DNA from: an uncultured Pelagibacteraceae bacterium
GTDB taxonomy: Bacteria; Pseudomonadota; Alphaproteobacteria; Pelagibacterales; Pelagibacteraceae
Length of the DNA stretch: 64,000 nucleotides
Reading direction: 5' to 3'
Assembly (NCBI GenBank): GCA_902623415.1
Contig: CACNTU010000003.1
Location: 1 to 64,000, forward strand
Each line of letters starts with the position of its first letter. Positions within the stretch are counted from its first letter, which is position 1. Positions 47,178 through 58,074 of this stretch are shown piece by piece. The notes beneath the pieces were generated by a model that saw only the letters and a list, made by a program, of their open reading frames with translations, searched no databases and was not told the DNA's origin. A program made the translations under genes and the position numbers.

Positions 47178-48999
47178 AATAGGAAAAGAAGTAATTAAAA
47201 AAGAGCTACCCCTAGTACCAAAACTTCCTGGTGTATACAGGATGCTTAATGAGAAAAATGAAATTCTGTATGTGGGTAAAGCCAAAAACTTACCAAATAG
47301 ATTAAAGAATTATGTTGCTGAAAAAAATCATATAATCAGAACTGAACGAATGTTGTCTCAAACAAGAAAATTAGAGATAACAACAACATCTAATGAAAGT
47401 GAAGCTTTACTACTAGAAGCAAATTTAATTAAAAAACATAAACCAAAATTTAATATACTTTTACGTGATGATAAGTCATTTCCATTTATATTTATTGGTA
47501 ATAAAGATAAATGGCCTCAAATAAAAAGACACAGAGGGAAAAAAACAAAAGAAGGTTTTTACTTTGGACCTTTTGCCTCTGCTGGTTCAGCTAATTGGAC
47601 AATCAAAATGATCCAAAAAATTTTTCATTTAAGAGTTTGTGATGACACTGTTTTCAAAAACAGAGAAAGACCTTGTATTTTATATCAAATAAAAAGATGT
47701 TCTGGACCTTGTGTGGGATATGTAAAAAAAGAGGAATACAATCAAACAGTGGAAGATGCTATTGAATTTGTTTCAGGCAAATCTAGGAAAATTCAAAAAA
47801 ATCTTTCTAACCAAATGGAAAAGGCAAGTGAAGATCTTGATTTTGAAAAAGCTGTAATTTTAAGAGATAGAATTAAAGCATTAAACATAATTCAATCTTC
47901 ACAGAGAATCAATGAAGCAAACTTAGTTGAGGCAGATGTTATTGCTGGATATAAAGAATCTGGAAAAACTTGTATTCAAGTATTTTTTTATAGATCAAAA
48001 CAAAATTGGGGCAATCAAGCTTTTTTTCCAAAACACGATCCAGATGAAAAGTTTAGTGAAATCCTTAATTCATTTGTTTCTCAATTTTATGAAAATAAAA
48101 GTGTTCCTTCATCGGTTATCCTTTCAGAGGAAATAAAGGAAAAGGCATTAATTGAAAAAACACTGACACAAAAAGAAGGTAAACAAATAAATATTTCAGT
48201 TGCGAAAAAAGGATCAAAACTAAAAGTAATTAATCAAGCAATCAAAAATGCAAAAGATAGTCTTAATAGAAAACTTTATGAAAGTCAGAATAATAAGGAA
48301 TTATTCGATGCAGTAGCTCAAAAATTTAATTTAGAAAACAATATAAATTTAATTGAGGTTTACGATAATAGTCATATTCAAGGTACGAATAGTGTTGGTG
48401 CTTTAATAGCCTACGGTGATGAAGGATTTATTAAAAAAAGATATAGAAAATTTAATATTAAACACAAAAAAAATGAGCAAGACGACTATGGAATGATGAG
48501 AGAAGTGTTGAATAGAAGGTTCAAAAGAGCAGTTCAAGAAAAAGATAATTACCTTGCTTTTCCTGATTTGGTTCTAGTAGATGGGGGAAAAGGTCAATAT
48601 TCAGTCGCTAGAGAGAGCCTTAATGAATTAGGACTTCACGACATTCCAATTATTGCAATAGCAAAAGGTAAATTTAGAAATAGTGGAAATGAAACTTTTT
48701 TTCACAATGGCAAAGAATATAAATTCACTAGAAATGACCCTACTCTATTTTTTCTTCAAAGAATAAGAGATGAATCACATAGATTTGCCATAAGCGCTCA
48801 CAGAGCAAAGAGAAAAAAAGGTATAAGCAAATCTCTATTAGATCAAATAGAAGGGATTGGGGCTATAAGAAAAAGAGCCTTATTGAACCATTTTGGATCT
48901 GCAAGATCAGTTGAGTCTGCTAGCTTAGATGAAATAAAATCTGTAGAAGGTGTTGAAGAAAAAGTAGCAAAAAAGATATATAACTTTTTTCACGAATAA
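47164..48999 (+). CDS. uvrC: Excinuclease ABC subunit C
   Basis: [71 protein letters not shown]-type motif, C-terminal HhH; start trimmed to ATG at 47164. Confidence 0.96.
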   Translation: MISSEIGKEVIKKELPLVPKLPGVYRMLNEKNEILYVGKAKNLPNRLKNYVAEKNHIIRTERMLSQTRKLEITTTSNESEALLLEANLIKKHKPKFNILLRDDKSFPFIFIGNKDKWPQIKRHRGKKTKEGFYFGPFASAGSANWTIKMIQKIFHLRVCDDTVFKNRERPCILYQIKRCSGPCVGYVKKEEYNQTVEDAIEFVSGKSRKIQKNLSNQMEKASEDLDFEKAVILRDRIKALNIIQSSQRINEANLVEADVIAGYKESGKTCIQVFFYRSKQNWGNQAFFPKHDPDEKFSEILNSFVSQFYENKSVPSSVILSEEIKEKALIEKTLTQKEGKQINISVAKKGSKLKVINQAIKNAKDSLNRKLYESQNNKELFDAVAQKFNLENNINLIEVYDNSHIQGTNSVGALIAYGDEGFIKKRYRKFNIKHKKNEQDDYGMMREVLNRRFKRAVQEKDNYLAFPDLVLVDGGKGQYSVARESLNELGLHDIPIIAIAKGKFRNSGNETFFHNGKEYKFTRNDPTLFFLQRIRDESHRFAISAHRAKRKKGISKSLLDQIEGIGAIRKRALLNHFGSARSVESASLDEIKSVEGVEEKVAKKIYNFFHE

Positions 49000-49001
49000 T
49001 T

Positions 49002-49586
49002 ATGCTAAAAAAAATTCCAAACATATTAACTATAGGGCGAATAATAATTGTTCCCTTTTTTGTATTAGCTTTTTATCTTCCAGGATTTTATGGTGATCTT
49101 ACTGCTTTAATATTATTTATTGTTGCATCATTTACAGACTTTTTAGATGGTATGTTGGCCAGAATGTTTGGCGTTGAGTCAAAACTGGGTGAATTATTAG
49201 ATCCTATAGCTGATAAAATCATTGTTGCTACAGCATTAATACTTCTGGTTATGGATGGAACGATCAGAAATTATGAAGTAATTGCAGCAATAATAATTCT
49301 TACAAGAGAAATTTTAATTTCAGGTTTGAGAGAATTTTTAGCAAAAGGTAAAATCAAACTTCAAGTATCTAGTCTTGCAAAACTTAAAACTGTTTTACAG
49401 ATGGTATCTATAGCTCTTTTATTATCTGGAGATACAGGAAATAAAATAATTAATTTTCAAGATTATAATGCACAAACAATAGGGATTATCCTTTTGTGGT
49501 TATCAGCTGCTTTAACGCTTTTCACTGGTTATGATTATATGCGCAAGGGTATTGATCATGCTATGTCAGAAGATAGCAAAGATTAA
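49002..49586 (+). CDS. pgsA: CDP-diacylglycerol--glycerol-3-phosphate 3-phosphatidyltransferase
   Basis: IPNILTIGRIIIVPFF, SFTDFLDGMLARMFGVESKLGELLDPIADKI (CDP-OH-P motif). Confidence 0.95.
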   Translation: MLKKIPNILTIGRIIIVPFFVLAFYLPGFYGDLTALILFIVASFTDFLDGMLARMFGVESKLGELLDPIADKIIVATALILLVMDGTIRNYEVIAAIIILTREILISGLREFLAKGKIKLQVSSLAKLKTVLQMVSIALLLSGDTGNKIINFQDYNAQTIGIILLWLSAALTLFTGYDYMRKGIDHAMSEDSKD

Positions 49587-50464
49587 GCTGCTTTTTTCTT
49601 TCTAACTAATGCCTGATAACTTTCATTTAAATCAATAATAGTATCACAAACTTTAAATTGATTTTCAGCAATACAAGATACTGGTGTTACTTCTGCTGCT
49701 GTTCCAGTTAAAAAACATCCAACAAAATTAGGTAATTCACTCGGACTAATTTTTCTTTCATGTACTTTTATATTTTTTGATTTTGCAATTCCAATTACAG
49801 TTCTTCTTGTAATGCCATCTAAAAAGGAATCTGGTATTGGAGTGTGAATTTCCCCATTTTTATCTTTGAAAAAAATATTTGCTCCAGTTGCTTCAGCAAT
49901 ATTCCCTTCATGATCAAGCATTAAAGAATCTGTATATCCTTGTTTTTCTGCCTCATGTTTTGAGAGAGTACAAATCATATAAAGACCTGATGCCTTCGTA
50001 TCCCAAGGAATTGTATTAGGTGCGGGCCTTCTCCAATTTGAAATATTTAATCTTATTCCCTCTACTTTTAGTTTAGGATCAAAATATGATCCCCATTCCC
50101 ATGTTGCAATCGCAACATGTATTTTTGTTTGTTGCGCAGAAATAGCCATCATCTCACTACCCCTCCAAGCAACAGGTCTTACATAACCATTTTCTACTTT
50201 TTGAGTTGCTATAATTTTATTTGATGCATTATTGATTTCTTCTTCTGTATATGGAATTTCAAAACCCATTCTTCTTGCAGAATGAAAAAATCTAGCTGTG
50301 TGCTCTTCTAATTTGAAAATTGAACCATCATAAACTCTCTCACCCTCAAATACACAACTAGCGTAGTGCATACCATGGCTTAAAACATGTAGTTTAACGT
50401 CAGCCCAATCAACTAATTCGTTGTTGTACCATATTTTTCCAGATCGCTTGTCGTAAGGTATCAT
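49583..50464 (-). CDS. ilvE: Branched-chain-amino-acid aminotransferase
   Basis: LSHGMHYASCVFEGERVYDG, DTKASGLYMICTLSKHEAEKQGYTDSLMLDHEGNIAEATGANIFF, LDGITRRTVIGIA. Confidence 0.95.
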   Translation of the reverse strand: MIPYDKRSGKIWYNNELVDWADVKLHVLSHGMHYASCVFEGERVYDGSIFKLEEHTARFFHSARRMGFEIPYTEEEINNASNKIIATQKVENGYVRPVAWRGSEMMAISAQQTKIHVAIATWEWGSYFDPKLKVEGIRLNISNWRRPAPNTIPWDTKASGLYMICTLSKHEAEKQGYTDSLMLDHEGNIAEATGANIFFKDKNGEIHTPIPDSFLDGITRRTVIGIAKSKNIKVHERKISPSELPNFVGCFLTGTAAEVTPVSCIAENQFKVCDTIIDLNESYQALVRKKKAA

Positions 50465-50537
50465 GTGTGAAAATTTTTTTAATTTATAAATGAAAAATAT
50501 CTTTGTATCTTTAATATGTCAATATAACTTACCTATT

Positions 50538-50975
50538 ATGAAAGAACTTTTATATTTAAAAGATGACCAGCTTAAAGATCTAATTGAAAAACTATTCGTA
50601 AGCTACAGAGAAACCTTTTCTGACTCAAAAAAAATATTAGATAGATATTCAATTGGTTTAGCACACCATAAAGTAATTCATTTACTGTCAATGTATGAGG
50701 GCATCTCAATTTCTGAACTTCTTAAGAGATTAAAAGTCACAAAACAAAGCTTAAATCGTGTTCTTAAAGATTTGATTAAACTTGAAATTGTCATTTTTAA
50801 AAAAGATGACCAAGATACTAGAGTAAAGCATGTTTTTCTTAGTGATAAAGGTAAAAAAATTTTTAATGAAATTTTCAATTTACAAAAAAAGAGAATTTAT
50901 AATGCTTTATTAAATTCAAGTTCTGAAGAAGTTATAAATTTTGATAATGTACTAAGTAAAATAATTAATGGATAA
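50538..50975 (+). CDS. MarR-family transcriptional regulator (PetP-like position)
   Basis: LGLAHHKVIHLLSMYEGISISELLKRLKVTKQSLNRVLKDLIKLEIV-type winged helix (IGLAHHKVIH...); start trimmed to ATG at 50538. Confidence 0.82.
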   Translation: MKELLYLKDDQLKDLIEKLFVSYRETFSDSKKILDRYSIGLAHHKVIHLLSMYEGISISELLKRLKVTKQSLNRVLKDLIKLEIVIFKKDDQDTRVKHVFLSDKGKKIFNEIFNLQKKRIYNALLNSSSEEVINFDNVLSKIING

Positions 50976-51645
50976 GTTTATTGCACATATACTAGTGGTT
51001 GATGATGATGATGGAATTAGATCTCTTGTAAAAAAGTATTTAAATGAAAATAAATTTTTAGTCACTACTGCTGAAAATGCAGAAATTGCATCAGAGAAAA
51101 TAAAAATAATTAAGTTTGATTTAATAGTTTTGGATATCATGATGCCAGGTAAAAGTGGGCTTGAATTTTTAAAAGAAAATAAAAAAAAATTAGATACACC
51201 AGTTATACTTCTGACTGCTAAAGGTGAAGCAAGTGAAAGGGTTGAAGGGCTAGAGATTGGTGCTGATGATTATTTACCGAAACCATTTGAACCAAAAGAA
51301 TTAATTCTAAGAATTCAAAACATTTTAAATAAAACTATCAAAACTGACCAAAAAAGGGTTATAGAATTTGCAAATGTGAAAATTGATTTGAATAAACTTT
51401 TAATACTTAAAAGTGATAAAGAATTTAAGATTAATGCAACAGAAAAAACGATTTTAGAAAAAATGATTAATAATCCAGGTAAAACATTTTCTAGGGAAGA
51501 TATTGGTCAATTAATTAATCTAGATAAAGAAAGATCAATAGATGTTATTATTACTCGGCTGAGAAAAAAAATTGAAATTGATCCAAAAAATCCAAAATTT
51601 TTACAAACAATAAGAGGTGCAGGATATGTTCTCTGGATTGAGTAA
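50968..51645 (+). CDS. OmpR/PetR-type two-component response regulator
   Basis: ILVVDDDDGIRSLVKKYL, IVLDIMMPGKSGLEFL, LLTAKGEASERVEGLEIGADDYLPKPFEPKELILRI, winged-helix C-terminus. Confidence 0.93.
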   Translation: MDKFIAHILVVDDDDGIRSLVKKYLNENKFLVTTAENAEIASEKIKIIKFDLIVLDIMMPGKSGLEFLKENKKKLDTPVILLTAKGEASERVEGLEIGADDYLPKPFEPKELILRIQNILNKTIKTDQKRVIEFANVKIDLNKLLILKSDKEFKINATEKTILEKMINNPGKTFSREDIGQLINLDKERSIDVIITRLRKKIEIDPKNPKFLQTIRGAGYVLWIE

Positions 51646-52945
51646 TTACTTAAAAAAAATATTGCCAAAAAGATTATTTTATAGAGCGCTTCTTATAGTT
51701 GCTATTCCAGTTTTGGTTTTGCAACTAGTAATTACAATTGTTTTTTTTGATAGCCTTTGGATCAAAACAAACAAAGGTATGACAAGAACCTTGGTAAATG
51801 AAATTAGTACATTTATTGAAGCCTATGGAGGTGAGCAAGAAAATAAACAAGAGTTGCTAGATCTTTTTTCAATATTTTTAGATTTAAATATTGAATTCAC
51901 CAATAACGAAAAATTACAAAATACAGATACTGAAAGATGGTTTAGTCCTATAGATAGAACTTTAAGAAGAGAACTAAAATCTAAATTTGGATTAGATGAA
52001 TACTGGTTTGATACAACAAGTTATAAAGAATTAATTGATTTAAGAATCAAATACGAAGACGGTTATTTTAAATTTTTAGTGCCTAAAGATAGGGTTGCAA
52101 GTTCTTCTGCAAGAATATTTGCACTTTGGATCACAGTACCTGCAATTATAATGGTGATCATTTCTCTAATATTTTTAAAAAATCAAACTAGACCAATCAC
52201 TAACCTAGCTCGTGCAGCTGAAAGGTTTGGTAAAGGAGAAAATATTGAAGAGTTCAAACCTTCTGGAGCCCTTGAAATAAGACAAGCAGGACATGAATTT
52301 GATAAAATGAGAAAGAGAATTGAAAGACACTTAAATCAAAGAACAGAAATGTTATCTGGAATTAGTCATGATTTAAGGACACCCTTAACAAGGATGAAAC
52401 TACAATTAGCTTTTATAAAAGATAAAGAAACTGTTAATAAATTGACTGAAGATATCAATGAAATGGAGAAAATGCTAAATGAATATTTGCAATTCACCAG
52501 CTCATCATATGTTGAAAAAGATGAAATGTTTAATTTATCTGAATTAATTTCAATCGTAATTGAAAAATATAACAATGAAAATATTTCGCAAAACTTAACA
52601 CCAAGAATTTACTTTAATGGTAGGAAAAATTTAATTAACAGATGTTTAAATAATCTAATTGATAATTCACTGAAATATGCAAATAAAGTTGAAATTACAT
52701 TAAGTAAAAAAAACACAAACTTATTCATTATTATTGATGATGATGGTCCTGGAATACCCAAAAATGAGTATGAAAATGTATTTAAACCTTTCTATAAGAT
52801 AGATAAAGGTCGAGCAGACTCTAAATCAAGTGTTGGTCTTGGTTTGTCAATTTCATCAGACATAATCAAATCTCATGGAGGAAATATAATGTTAGAAAAA
52901 TCAAAAATGAATGGTTTAAGAGTTAAGGTTTTCTTGCCTGTTTAA
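51617..52945 (+). CDS. Sensor histidine kinase, EnvZ-like
   Basis: TM segments, HAMP, GISHDLRTPLTRMKLQL, NNLIDNSLKYA, DDDGPGIP, GLGLSI. Confidence 0.92.
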   Translation: MQDMFSGLSNYLKKILPKRLFYRALLIVAIPVLVLQLVITIVFFDSLWIKTNKGMTRTLVNEISTFIEAYGGEQENKQELLDLFSIFLDLNIEFTNNEKLQNTDTERWFSPIDRTLRRELKSKFGLDEYWFDTTSYKELIDLRIKYEDGYFKFLVPKDRVASSSARIFALWITVPAIIMVIISLIFLKNQTRPITNLARAAERFGKGENIEEFKPSGALEIRQAGHEFDKMRKRIERHLNQRTEMLSGISHDLRTPLTRMKLQLAFIKDKETVNKLTEDINEMEKMLNEYLQFTSSSYVEKDEMFNLSELISIVIEKYNNENISQNLTPRIYFNGRKNLINRCLNNLIDNSLKYANKVEITLSKKNTNLFIIIDDDGPGIPKNEYENVFKPFYKIDKGRADSKSSVGLGLSISSDIIKSHGGNIMLEKSKMNGLRVKVFLPV

Positions 52946-53189
52946 CTTTTTTATTTTTTTTTTTCTCAAGTTTACTTATTTTATTTTCAAGATTCTCAAC
53001 ACGTTTTGAGAGTACTTCAAACTCATCTTTACTTGTAAGTTTCATTTTAAAAACAAACTCATCTCTTTTAGATTTTAAGATATTAAATAATTCAGTAGTT
53101 AAGTCTTTTGAAGATACTAGTCCCTGCTCTATTAATTTAGCAAACTTATCAATTATAAATTTAGAATTTTTCATATTTAAGATATACAT
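52923..53189 (-). CDS. UbiK/BMFP (YqiC) family accessory factor
   Basis: 88 aa; FIDKFAKLIEQGLVSSKDLTTELFNILKSKRDEFVFKMKLTSKDEFEVLSKRVENLENKISKLE; alternative start at 53174. Confidence 0.75.
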   Translation of the reverse strand: MYILNMKNSKFIIDKFAKLIEQGLVSSKDLTTELFNILKSKRDEFVFKMKLTSKDEFEVLSKRVENLENKISKLEKKKNKKVKQARKP

Positions 53190-53206
53190 TATAAGTATTA
53201 TTAAAA

Positions 53207-53977
53207 ATGTTCATTAATAATTTTGACCCAGTAGCCTTAGAAATAATTTCTTTAGAAATCAGATGGTATTCTTTAGCTTATATATTTGGAATTATATTGG
53301 GCTGGATACTGGCTAAAAAATTATTTATCCAAGACATAGAAGTTAAAAACAAATTTGATGATTATTTAACTTATTTAATTATAGGAATAATTTTAGGAGG
53401 AAGACTTGGTTATATTATTATTTATAATTTAAGTTTTTATATAAATAATCCATTAGATATATTTAAAATTTGGCAAGGAGGAATGTCCTTCCATGGTGGT
53501 CTAATTGGAGTTATTTTCGCATCTATATTTTTTGCTAAAAAAAATAATCAAAACCCATTCTTATATTTGGATATTGTCGCTTTAGTAGCTCCAGTCGGTT
53601 TATTTTTTGGGAGAATAGCAAACTTTATAAATTCAGAATTATATGGAACTATAACTAATGTGCCCTGGGCAGTAACATTTGTTCAAGTAGATAATCTTCC
53701 TAGGCATCCCTCGCAATTATATGAAGCACTATTAGAAGGTTTATTTTTATTTTTATTACTAATTTTTTTTAAAAACAAATTTTCAGATAAACCTGGAGTA
53801 ATTTCAGGACTATTTTTAATAATATACTCAATCTTCAGATTTATTGTTGAATTTTATAGAGTGCCAGATGAACAGCTTGGTTATATATTTTTAAACTTCA
53901 CGATGGGACAAGTAGTAAGTTTAATATTTGCAATATCAGGACTAATCTTATTTTATGTAAAATATGAAACTCGCTAA
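53207..53977 (+). CDS. lgt: Prolipoprotein diacylglyceryl transferase
   Basis: GGRLGYIIIYN, WQGGMSFHGGLIG, GRIANFINSELYG, RHPSQLYEALLEG. Confidence 0.97.
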   Translation: MFINNFDPVALEIISLEIRWYSLAYIFGIILGWILAKKLFIQDIEVKNKFDDYLTYLIIGIILGGRLGYIIIYNLSFYINNPLDIFKIWQGGMSFHGGLIGVIFASIFFAKKNNQNPFLYLDIVALVAPVGLFFGRIANFINSELYGTITNVPWAVTFVQVDNLPRHPSQLYEALLEGLFLFLLLIFFKNKFSDKPGVISGLFLIIYSIFRFIVEFYRVPDEQLGYIFLNFTMGQVVSLIFAISGLILFYVKYETR

Positions 53978-55016
53978 GACAAATAATCTACCATTAGATC
54001 AATTTATAAATTTAGCTCTTTACGATAAGGATAAAGGTTATTATATGAAAAAAAATCCCTTTGGTGAGGATGGTGACTTTATTACTGCTCCTAATATTAC
54101 AAGATTATTTTCAGAAATAATTGCAATTTGGACAATTACTTTTTGGAAAAGTATAGGCTCTCCAAAAAAATTTAATTTGCTGGAACTGGGAGCTGGAAAT
54201 GGCGAAATGATTAAAGTCATAGATGAGACACTTATAAATTTTCCCGAATGTTACAATGCGTGCAGTTTCATAATTCATGAAAAAAGTGAGTTTTTAATAA
54301 ATGAACAAAAAAAAAATTTAAATTCTAAAAAATTTTCATGGTTAAAAGATATTGGAAAAATAAACACAAACCCAACAATTTTTTTAGCTAACGAATTCTT
54401 TGATGCCATACCAATCAAACAATTTTTTAAAAAAAAAGATGGTTGGTTTGAAAGATTTGTGAATTTGAATGATCCAAAAAAAGCTAAGTTTAAAGATGAA
54501 AAAATTGATATAGAAAAAATTGAGAAACATCTAAATTTTGAAATATCAAAAAATCAGAACGTTATAGAATATTCACCAGATACATTTAAATATTTAAGAT
54601 CAATTTGTGATTTAATACAAAAAAATGATGGAGGAATGTTGGTTATTGATTATGGTTATGCAGACAGCAAAATGCATGAAACTCTTCAGGCAGTAAATAA
54701 TCACAAATATTCTAATATTTTAGAGAATATTGGAGACTCTGATATTACTTACAATATAAACTTTCATTCTTTTGAGAAATTTATAAATCAGTTTAAAGAA
54801 ATTAATTCAATTTTTACAAATCAAAAAAAATTTTTAACAAGTATGGGCATTCTTCAAAGAGCAGAAATAGTTAGCAAAAATATAGCATTTTCTAAAAAAT
54901 CAGATTTATTTTATCGAGTAAGACGTTTGATAGATGAAAAGCAAATGGGTGAATTGTTCAAAGTCATGCTTGTAAAAAATAAGAAAAATAATTTTCAAAC
55001 AGGTTTTCAGAATTGA
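53964..55016 (+). CDS. SAM-dependent methyltransferase, MidA/NDUFAF7 family (DUF185)
   Basis: MKKNPFGEDGDFITAPNITRLFSEIIAIW, LLELGAGNGEMIKVI, FLANEFFDAIPIKQF, VIDYGYAD. Confidence 0.9.
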   Translation: MKLAKTNNLPLDQFINLALYDKDKGYYMKKNPFGEDGDFITAPNITRLFSEIIAIWTITFWKSIGSPKKFNLLELGAGNGEMIKVIDETLINFPECYNACSFIIHEKSEFLINEQKKNLNSKKFSWLKDIGKINTNPTIFLANEFFDAIPIKQFFKKKDGWFERFVNLNDPKKAKFKDEKIDIEKIEKHLNFEISKNQNVIEYSPDTFKYLRSICDLIQKNDGGMLVIDYGYADSKMHETLQAVNNHKYSNILENIGDSDITYNINFHSFEKFINQFKEINSIFTNQKKFLTSMGILQRAEIVSKNIAFSKKSDLFYRVRRLIDEKQMGELFKVMLVKNKKNNFQTGFQN

Positions 55017-55771
55017 TAAAATCAAAAAAACTCTCAAAAATTAAAACCATTAAACATGGTTTTTTTAATAAAACTGGTGGTAAATCAAAAAAAATTTATA
55101 AAAGTTTAAACTGTGGTCCTGGTTCTAAAGATAATCCCTCAGATGTTAAAAAAAATTTACAAATTGTTAAAAAAAAAATAAAAAGCACCGCTAAAAATAT
55201 TTTTTTACTTCATCAAATACATAGTGATAAATTTGTGTATATTAACAAAAAAATTAAATTTAAATCAAAACCAAAAGCAGACGCAGTAATTACTAACCAA
55301 AAAAACATACCAATTGGTGTTTTAACTGCTGACTGTGTGCCGATTTTAATCTGTGATAAAAAAACAAAATTAGTTGCAGCAATTCATGCAGGTTGGAAAG
55401 GTGCATACAGGGATATAATTAGCAAAGTAATTCAATTTATGATCAAAAAAGGATCAAGTCCTGAAAATATTACTGCAGCTATTGGACCTGCTATCTCAGC
55501 TAAAAATTATGAAGTCAAAGAGGATTTTAAAAGAAAATTTATTAAAAAGGATAAAAAAAATAATAAATTTTTTAAAATTAAGTACAAAAAGCTTTATTTT
55601 GATTTACCAAAATATGTAAAATCATGTCTTTTAAAAAATAAAGTTAAAAATATTGAGTCTATGAATATTGATACATTTGATATTAATAATAATTTTTTTA
55701 GCGCGAGAAGAGCTTTAAAACTAAATCATGATGATTATGGTAGAAATATTTCAATAATTATGCTTAATTAG
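55013..55771 (+). CDS. pgeF: Polyphenol oxidase/purine nucleosidase family (YfiH/PgeF, multicopper-like laccase domain)
   Basis: TTG start; LHQIHSDKFVY, KADAVITNQKNIPIGVLTADCVPILI, AIHAGWKGAYRDI. Confidence 0.93.
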   Translation: MIKSKKLSKIKTIKHGFFNKTGGKSKKIYKSLNCGPGSKDNPSDVKKNLQIVKKKIKSTAKNIFLLHQIHSDKFVYINKKIKFKSKPKADAVITNQKNIPIGVLTADCVPILICDKKTKLVAAIHAGWKGAYRDIISKVIQFMIKKGSSPENITAAIGPAISAKNYEVKEDFKRKFIKKDKKNNKFFKIKYKKLYFDLPKYVKSCLLKNKVKNIESMNIDTFDINNNFFSARRALKLNHDDYGRNISIIMLN

Positions 55772-55780
55772 GCTTTTTTA

Positions 55781-56713
55781 ATGAAATTATTATCCGGAAA
55801 TAGCAACAAACCATTAAGCAAGAGTATTGCTAAATATCTAAAATCTAAATTAGTAAACTCTAGTATTAGAAATTTTTCTGATGGAGAAATCTATGTGGAA
55901 ATAAATGAAAATATCAGAGGTAATAGTATTTTTTTAATTCAATCTGTTTCATCTCCTGCAAATGATAACCTAATGGAATTACTACTATGTATTGATGCAC
56001 TTAAGAGATCGTCAGCAAAAAATATTACTGCTGTTATTCCGTACTTTGGTTATGCTAGACAAGATAGAAAAGTTGCACCAAGAACCTCAATTTCAGCAAA
56101 ACTTGTCTCAAATCTAATTACTAAAGCAGGAGCAGATAGAGTTGTTACTGTTGATTTGCATGCAGGACAAATTCAAGGATTTTTTGATATTCCGGTAGAT
56201 AACTTGTTCGCAACACCTATTTTTGCAAGACATGTAAAAAAAAAGATAAAAAGTAAAAATCTAATTTGTGTTGCACCAGATGTTGGTGGTACTGAGAGAG
56301 CTAGGGCACTAGGAAAGATTTTAAATGTTGGACTAGCAATTGTAGATAAAAGAAGACCAAAGCCAGGTCAATCTCAAGTAATGAATATTATTGGAGATGT
56401 TAAAGGAAAAACTTGTATTCTTGTTGACGATATAATCGATTCAGGTGGTACAATTGTAAACGCAGCTAAGGCTCTTAAAGATCGAGGTGCCAAAGAAGTT
56501 TATGTTTACATTACTCACGGTGTACTTAGTGGAGAAGCTGTAAATAAAATTAAAAAATCAGTAATTAAAAATTTAGTAATAACTGATACAATTGATAACA
56601 TGAATAGAGTTAAAGGTGCTAAAAACATTGAAGTTCTGTCAATTTCAGGTCTTATGGGTGAAGCAATTAAAAGAATATCTAATTCAACTTCAGTATCAGA
56701 TTTATTCAAATAA
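55781..56713 (+). CDS. prs: Ribose-phosphate pyrophosphokinase
   Basis: [55 protein letters not shown]. Confidence 0.98.
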   Translation: MKLLSGNSNKPLSKSIAKYLKSKLVNSSIRNFSDGEIYVEINENIRGNSIFLIQSVSSPANDNLMELLLCIDALKRSSAKNITAVIPYFGYARQDRKVAPRTSISAKLVSNLITKAGADRVVTVDLHAGQIQGFFDIPVDNLFATPIFARHVKKKIKSKNLICVAPDVGGTERARALGKILNVGLAIVDKRRPKPGQSQVMNIIGDVKGKTCILVDDIIDSGGTIVNAAKALKDRGAKEVYVYITHGVLSGEAVNKIKKSVIKNLVITDTIDNMNRVKGAKNIEVLSISGLMGEAIKRISNSTSVSDLFK

Positions 56714-56758
56714 ATACCTTGAGTTATTAAGGAACTTGAGCTAAAAACCCTTGTTTTT

Positions 56759-57472
56759 ATGAATTCATTAGACGCTAACATCAGAACTACAAAAACTAAA
56801 GGTGAGCTTAATGCGCTGCGGGATAACGATAATGTGCCCGCGATAATTTATGGCGGTGAAGCTCAAAACGAAAAGATTTCAATATCTAAAAAGGTACTTA
56901 AATCACTAATTGAAAATGAAAATTTTTTATCAAGTATCATAACTTTAAATGTTGATGGCAAACCTCAAAAAGCTCTTCCAAGAGAAATAAAATATGACAT
57001 TATTTCAGATGAACCAATTCATGTAGACTTTCTAAGAATAGTCGCAGGAATAAAAGTTAGAATTGAAGTTCCAGTAAAATTTTTGAATCATGAAAAATCT
57101 CCTGGTTTGAAAAGAGGTGGGGTTTTAAACATTGTAAGAAGAAAAGTTGAGCTAAAATGTCCAAGTGAAAAAATTCCTGAAAACCTTGTAATAGATCTTG
57201 ATGGAGTTGATATTGGAGAGAGTTTTAAGATTTCTTCTATAAATCTTGACAGTGACGTCACTCCTACTATTCAAGGAAGAGATTTCGTAATTGCAACTCT
57301 TGCAGCTCCAACTGTTATGAAAGAACCTGAAAAACCTGCAGAAGCTGAGGCGGCTGAAGGAGAAGGTGCTGAAGGAACAGAAGCGGTGGCAGCTGAAGGT
57401 GGAGAGAAACCAGCGGCTGAAGGTGATAAAAAAGAAGGTGAAGACAAAAAACCTGCTGAAGAAAAAAAATAA
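56759..57472 (+). CDS. rplY: 50S ribosomal protein L25/general stress protein Ctc (long form)
   Basis: GELNALRDNDNVPAIIYGG, PIHVDFLRI, beta C-terminal domain plus Ala/Glu/Gly/Lys-rich tail. Confidence 0.93.
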   Translation: MNSLDANIRTTKTKGELNALRDNDNVPAIIYGGEAQNEKISISKKVLKSLIENENFLSSIITLNVDGKPQKALPREIKYDIISDEPIHVDFLRIVAGIKVRIEVPVKFLNHEKSPGLKRGGVLNIVRRKVELKCPSEKIPENLVIDLDGVDIGESFKISSINLDSDVTPTIQGRDFVIATLAAPTVMKEPEKPAEAEAAEGEGAEGTEAVAAEGGEKPAAEGDKKEGEDKKPAEEKK

Positions 57473-57513
57473 GTTAATTTAAATTGAATTTTATCCTCCA
57501 ATACTAATATTTT

Positions 57514-58074
57514 ATGCTTCTACTTGTAGGATTAGGCAATCCAACCCCAGACAGTGAAAACAATAGACACAATATTGGTTTCAAAATCATAGATGCAATA
57601 AATAAAAAATTTGGACTTTCAAAACAAAAACCAAAATTTAAAGGACTTCTTACAACTGGTAATGTAGGAGATCAAAAAGTTTACGCTATTAAACCTTTAA
57701 CATTTATGAATAATTCTGGAATTTGTATTAGAGAATTAATTGAATATTTCAAAATAGATGCTGAGGATGTTATCGTTTTTCATGACGATCTAGATGTAGA
57801 ATTTGGAAAAATAAAAGCAAAATTTGGTGGCTCTAATGCAGGACATAACGGAATTGCATCAATAGATAAGTTTATTGGCAAAGATTATTCAAGAGTGCGA
57901 ATAGGAATTGGTAAACCAAAAGATAAAATGGAAGTTAGTGATTTTGTTCTTCAAAATTTTGATGAAGATGAAATGCTTGGATTGGAAAAGATTACCAATA
58001 ACATCACAGCTTCTATTTCAATACTTATCGACAAAAAATTAGATTTATTCTCTAGCACTGTAAATAATAAATAA
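57514..58074 (+). CDS. pth: Peptidyl-tRNA hydrolase
   Basis: LLVGLGNPTPDSENNRHNIGF, KPLTFMNNSG, FHDDLDVEFGKIKAKFGGSNAGHNGI. Confidence 0.97.
   Translation: MLLLVGLGNPTPDSENNRHNIGFKIIDAINKKFGLSKQKPKFKGLLTTGNVGDQKVYAIKPLTFMNNSGICIRELIEYFKIDAEDVIVFHDDLDVEFGKIKAKFGGSNAGHNGIASIDKFIGKDYSRVRIGIGKPKDKMEVSDFVLQNFDEDEMLGLEKITNNITASISILIDKKLDLFSSTVNNK

Noticed and set aside
56714-56758. Small imperfect inverted repeat (ccttgagttattaagg) before rplY, considered as an L25 leader element
   Set aside because: Too short and AT-rich to separate from chance; no supporting context
57271-57501. 76-aa minus-strand Ser/Ala/Pro-rich ORF
   Set aside because: Mirror image of the repetitive rplY tail, not an independent gene
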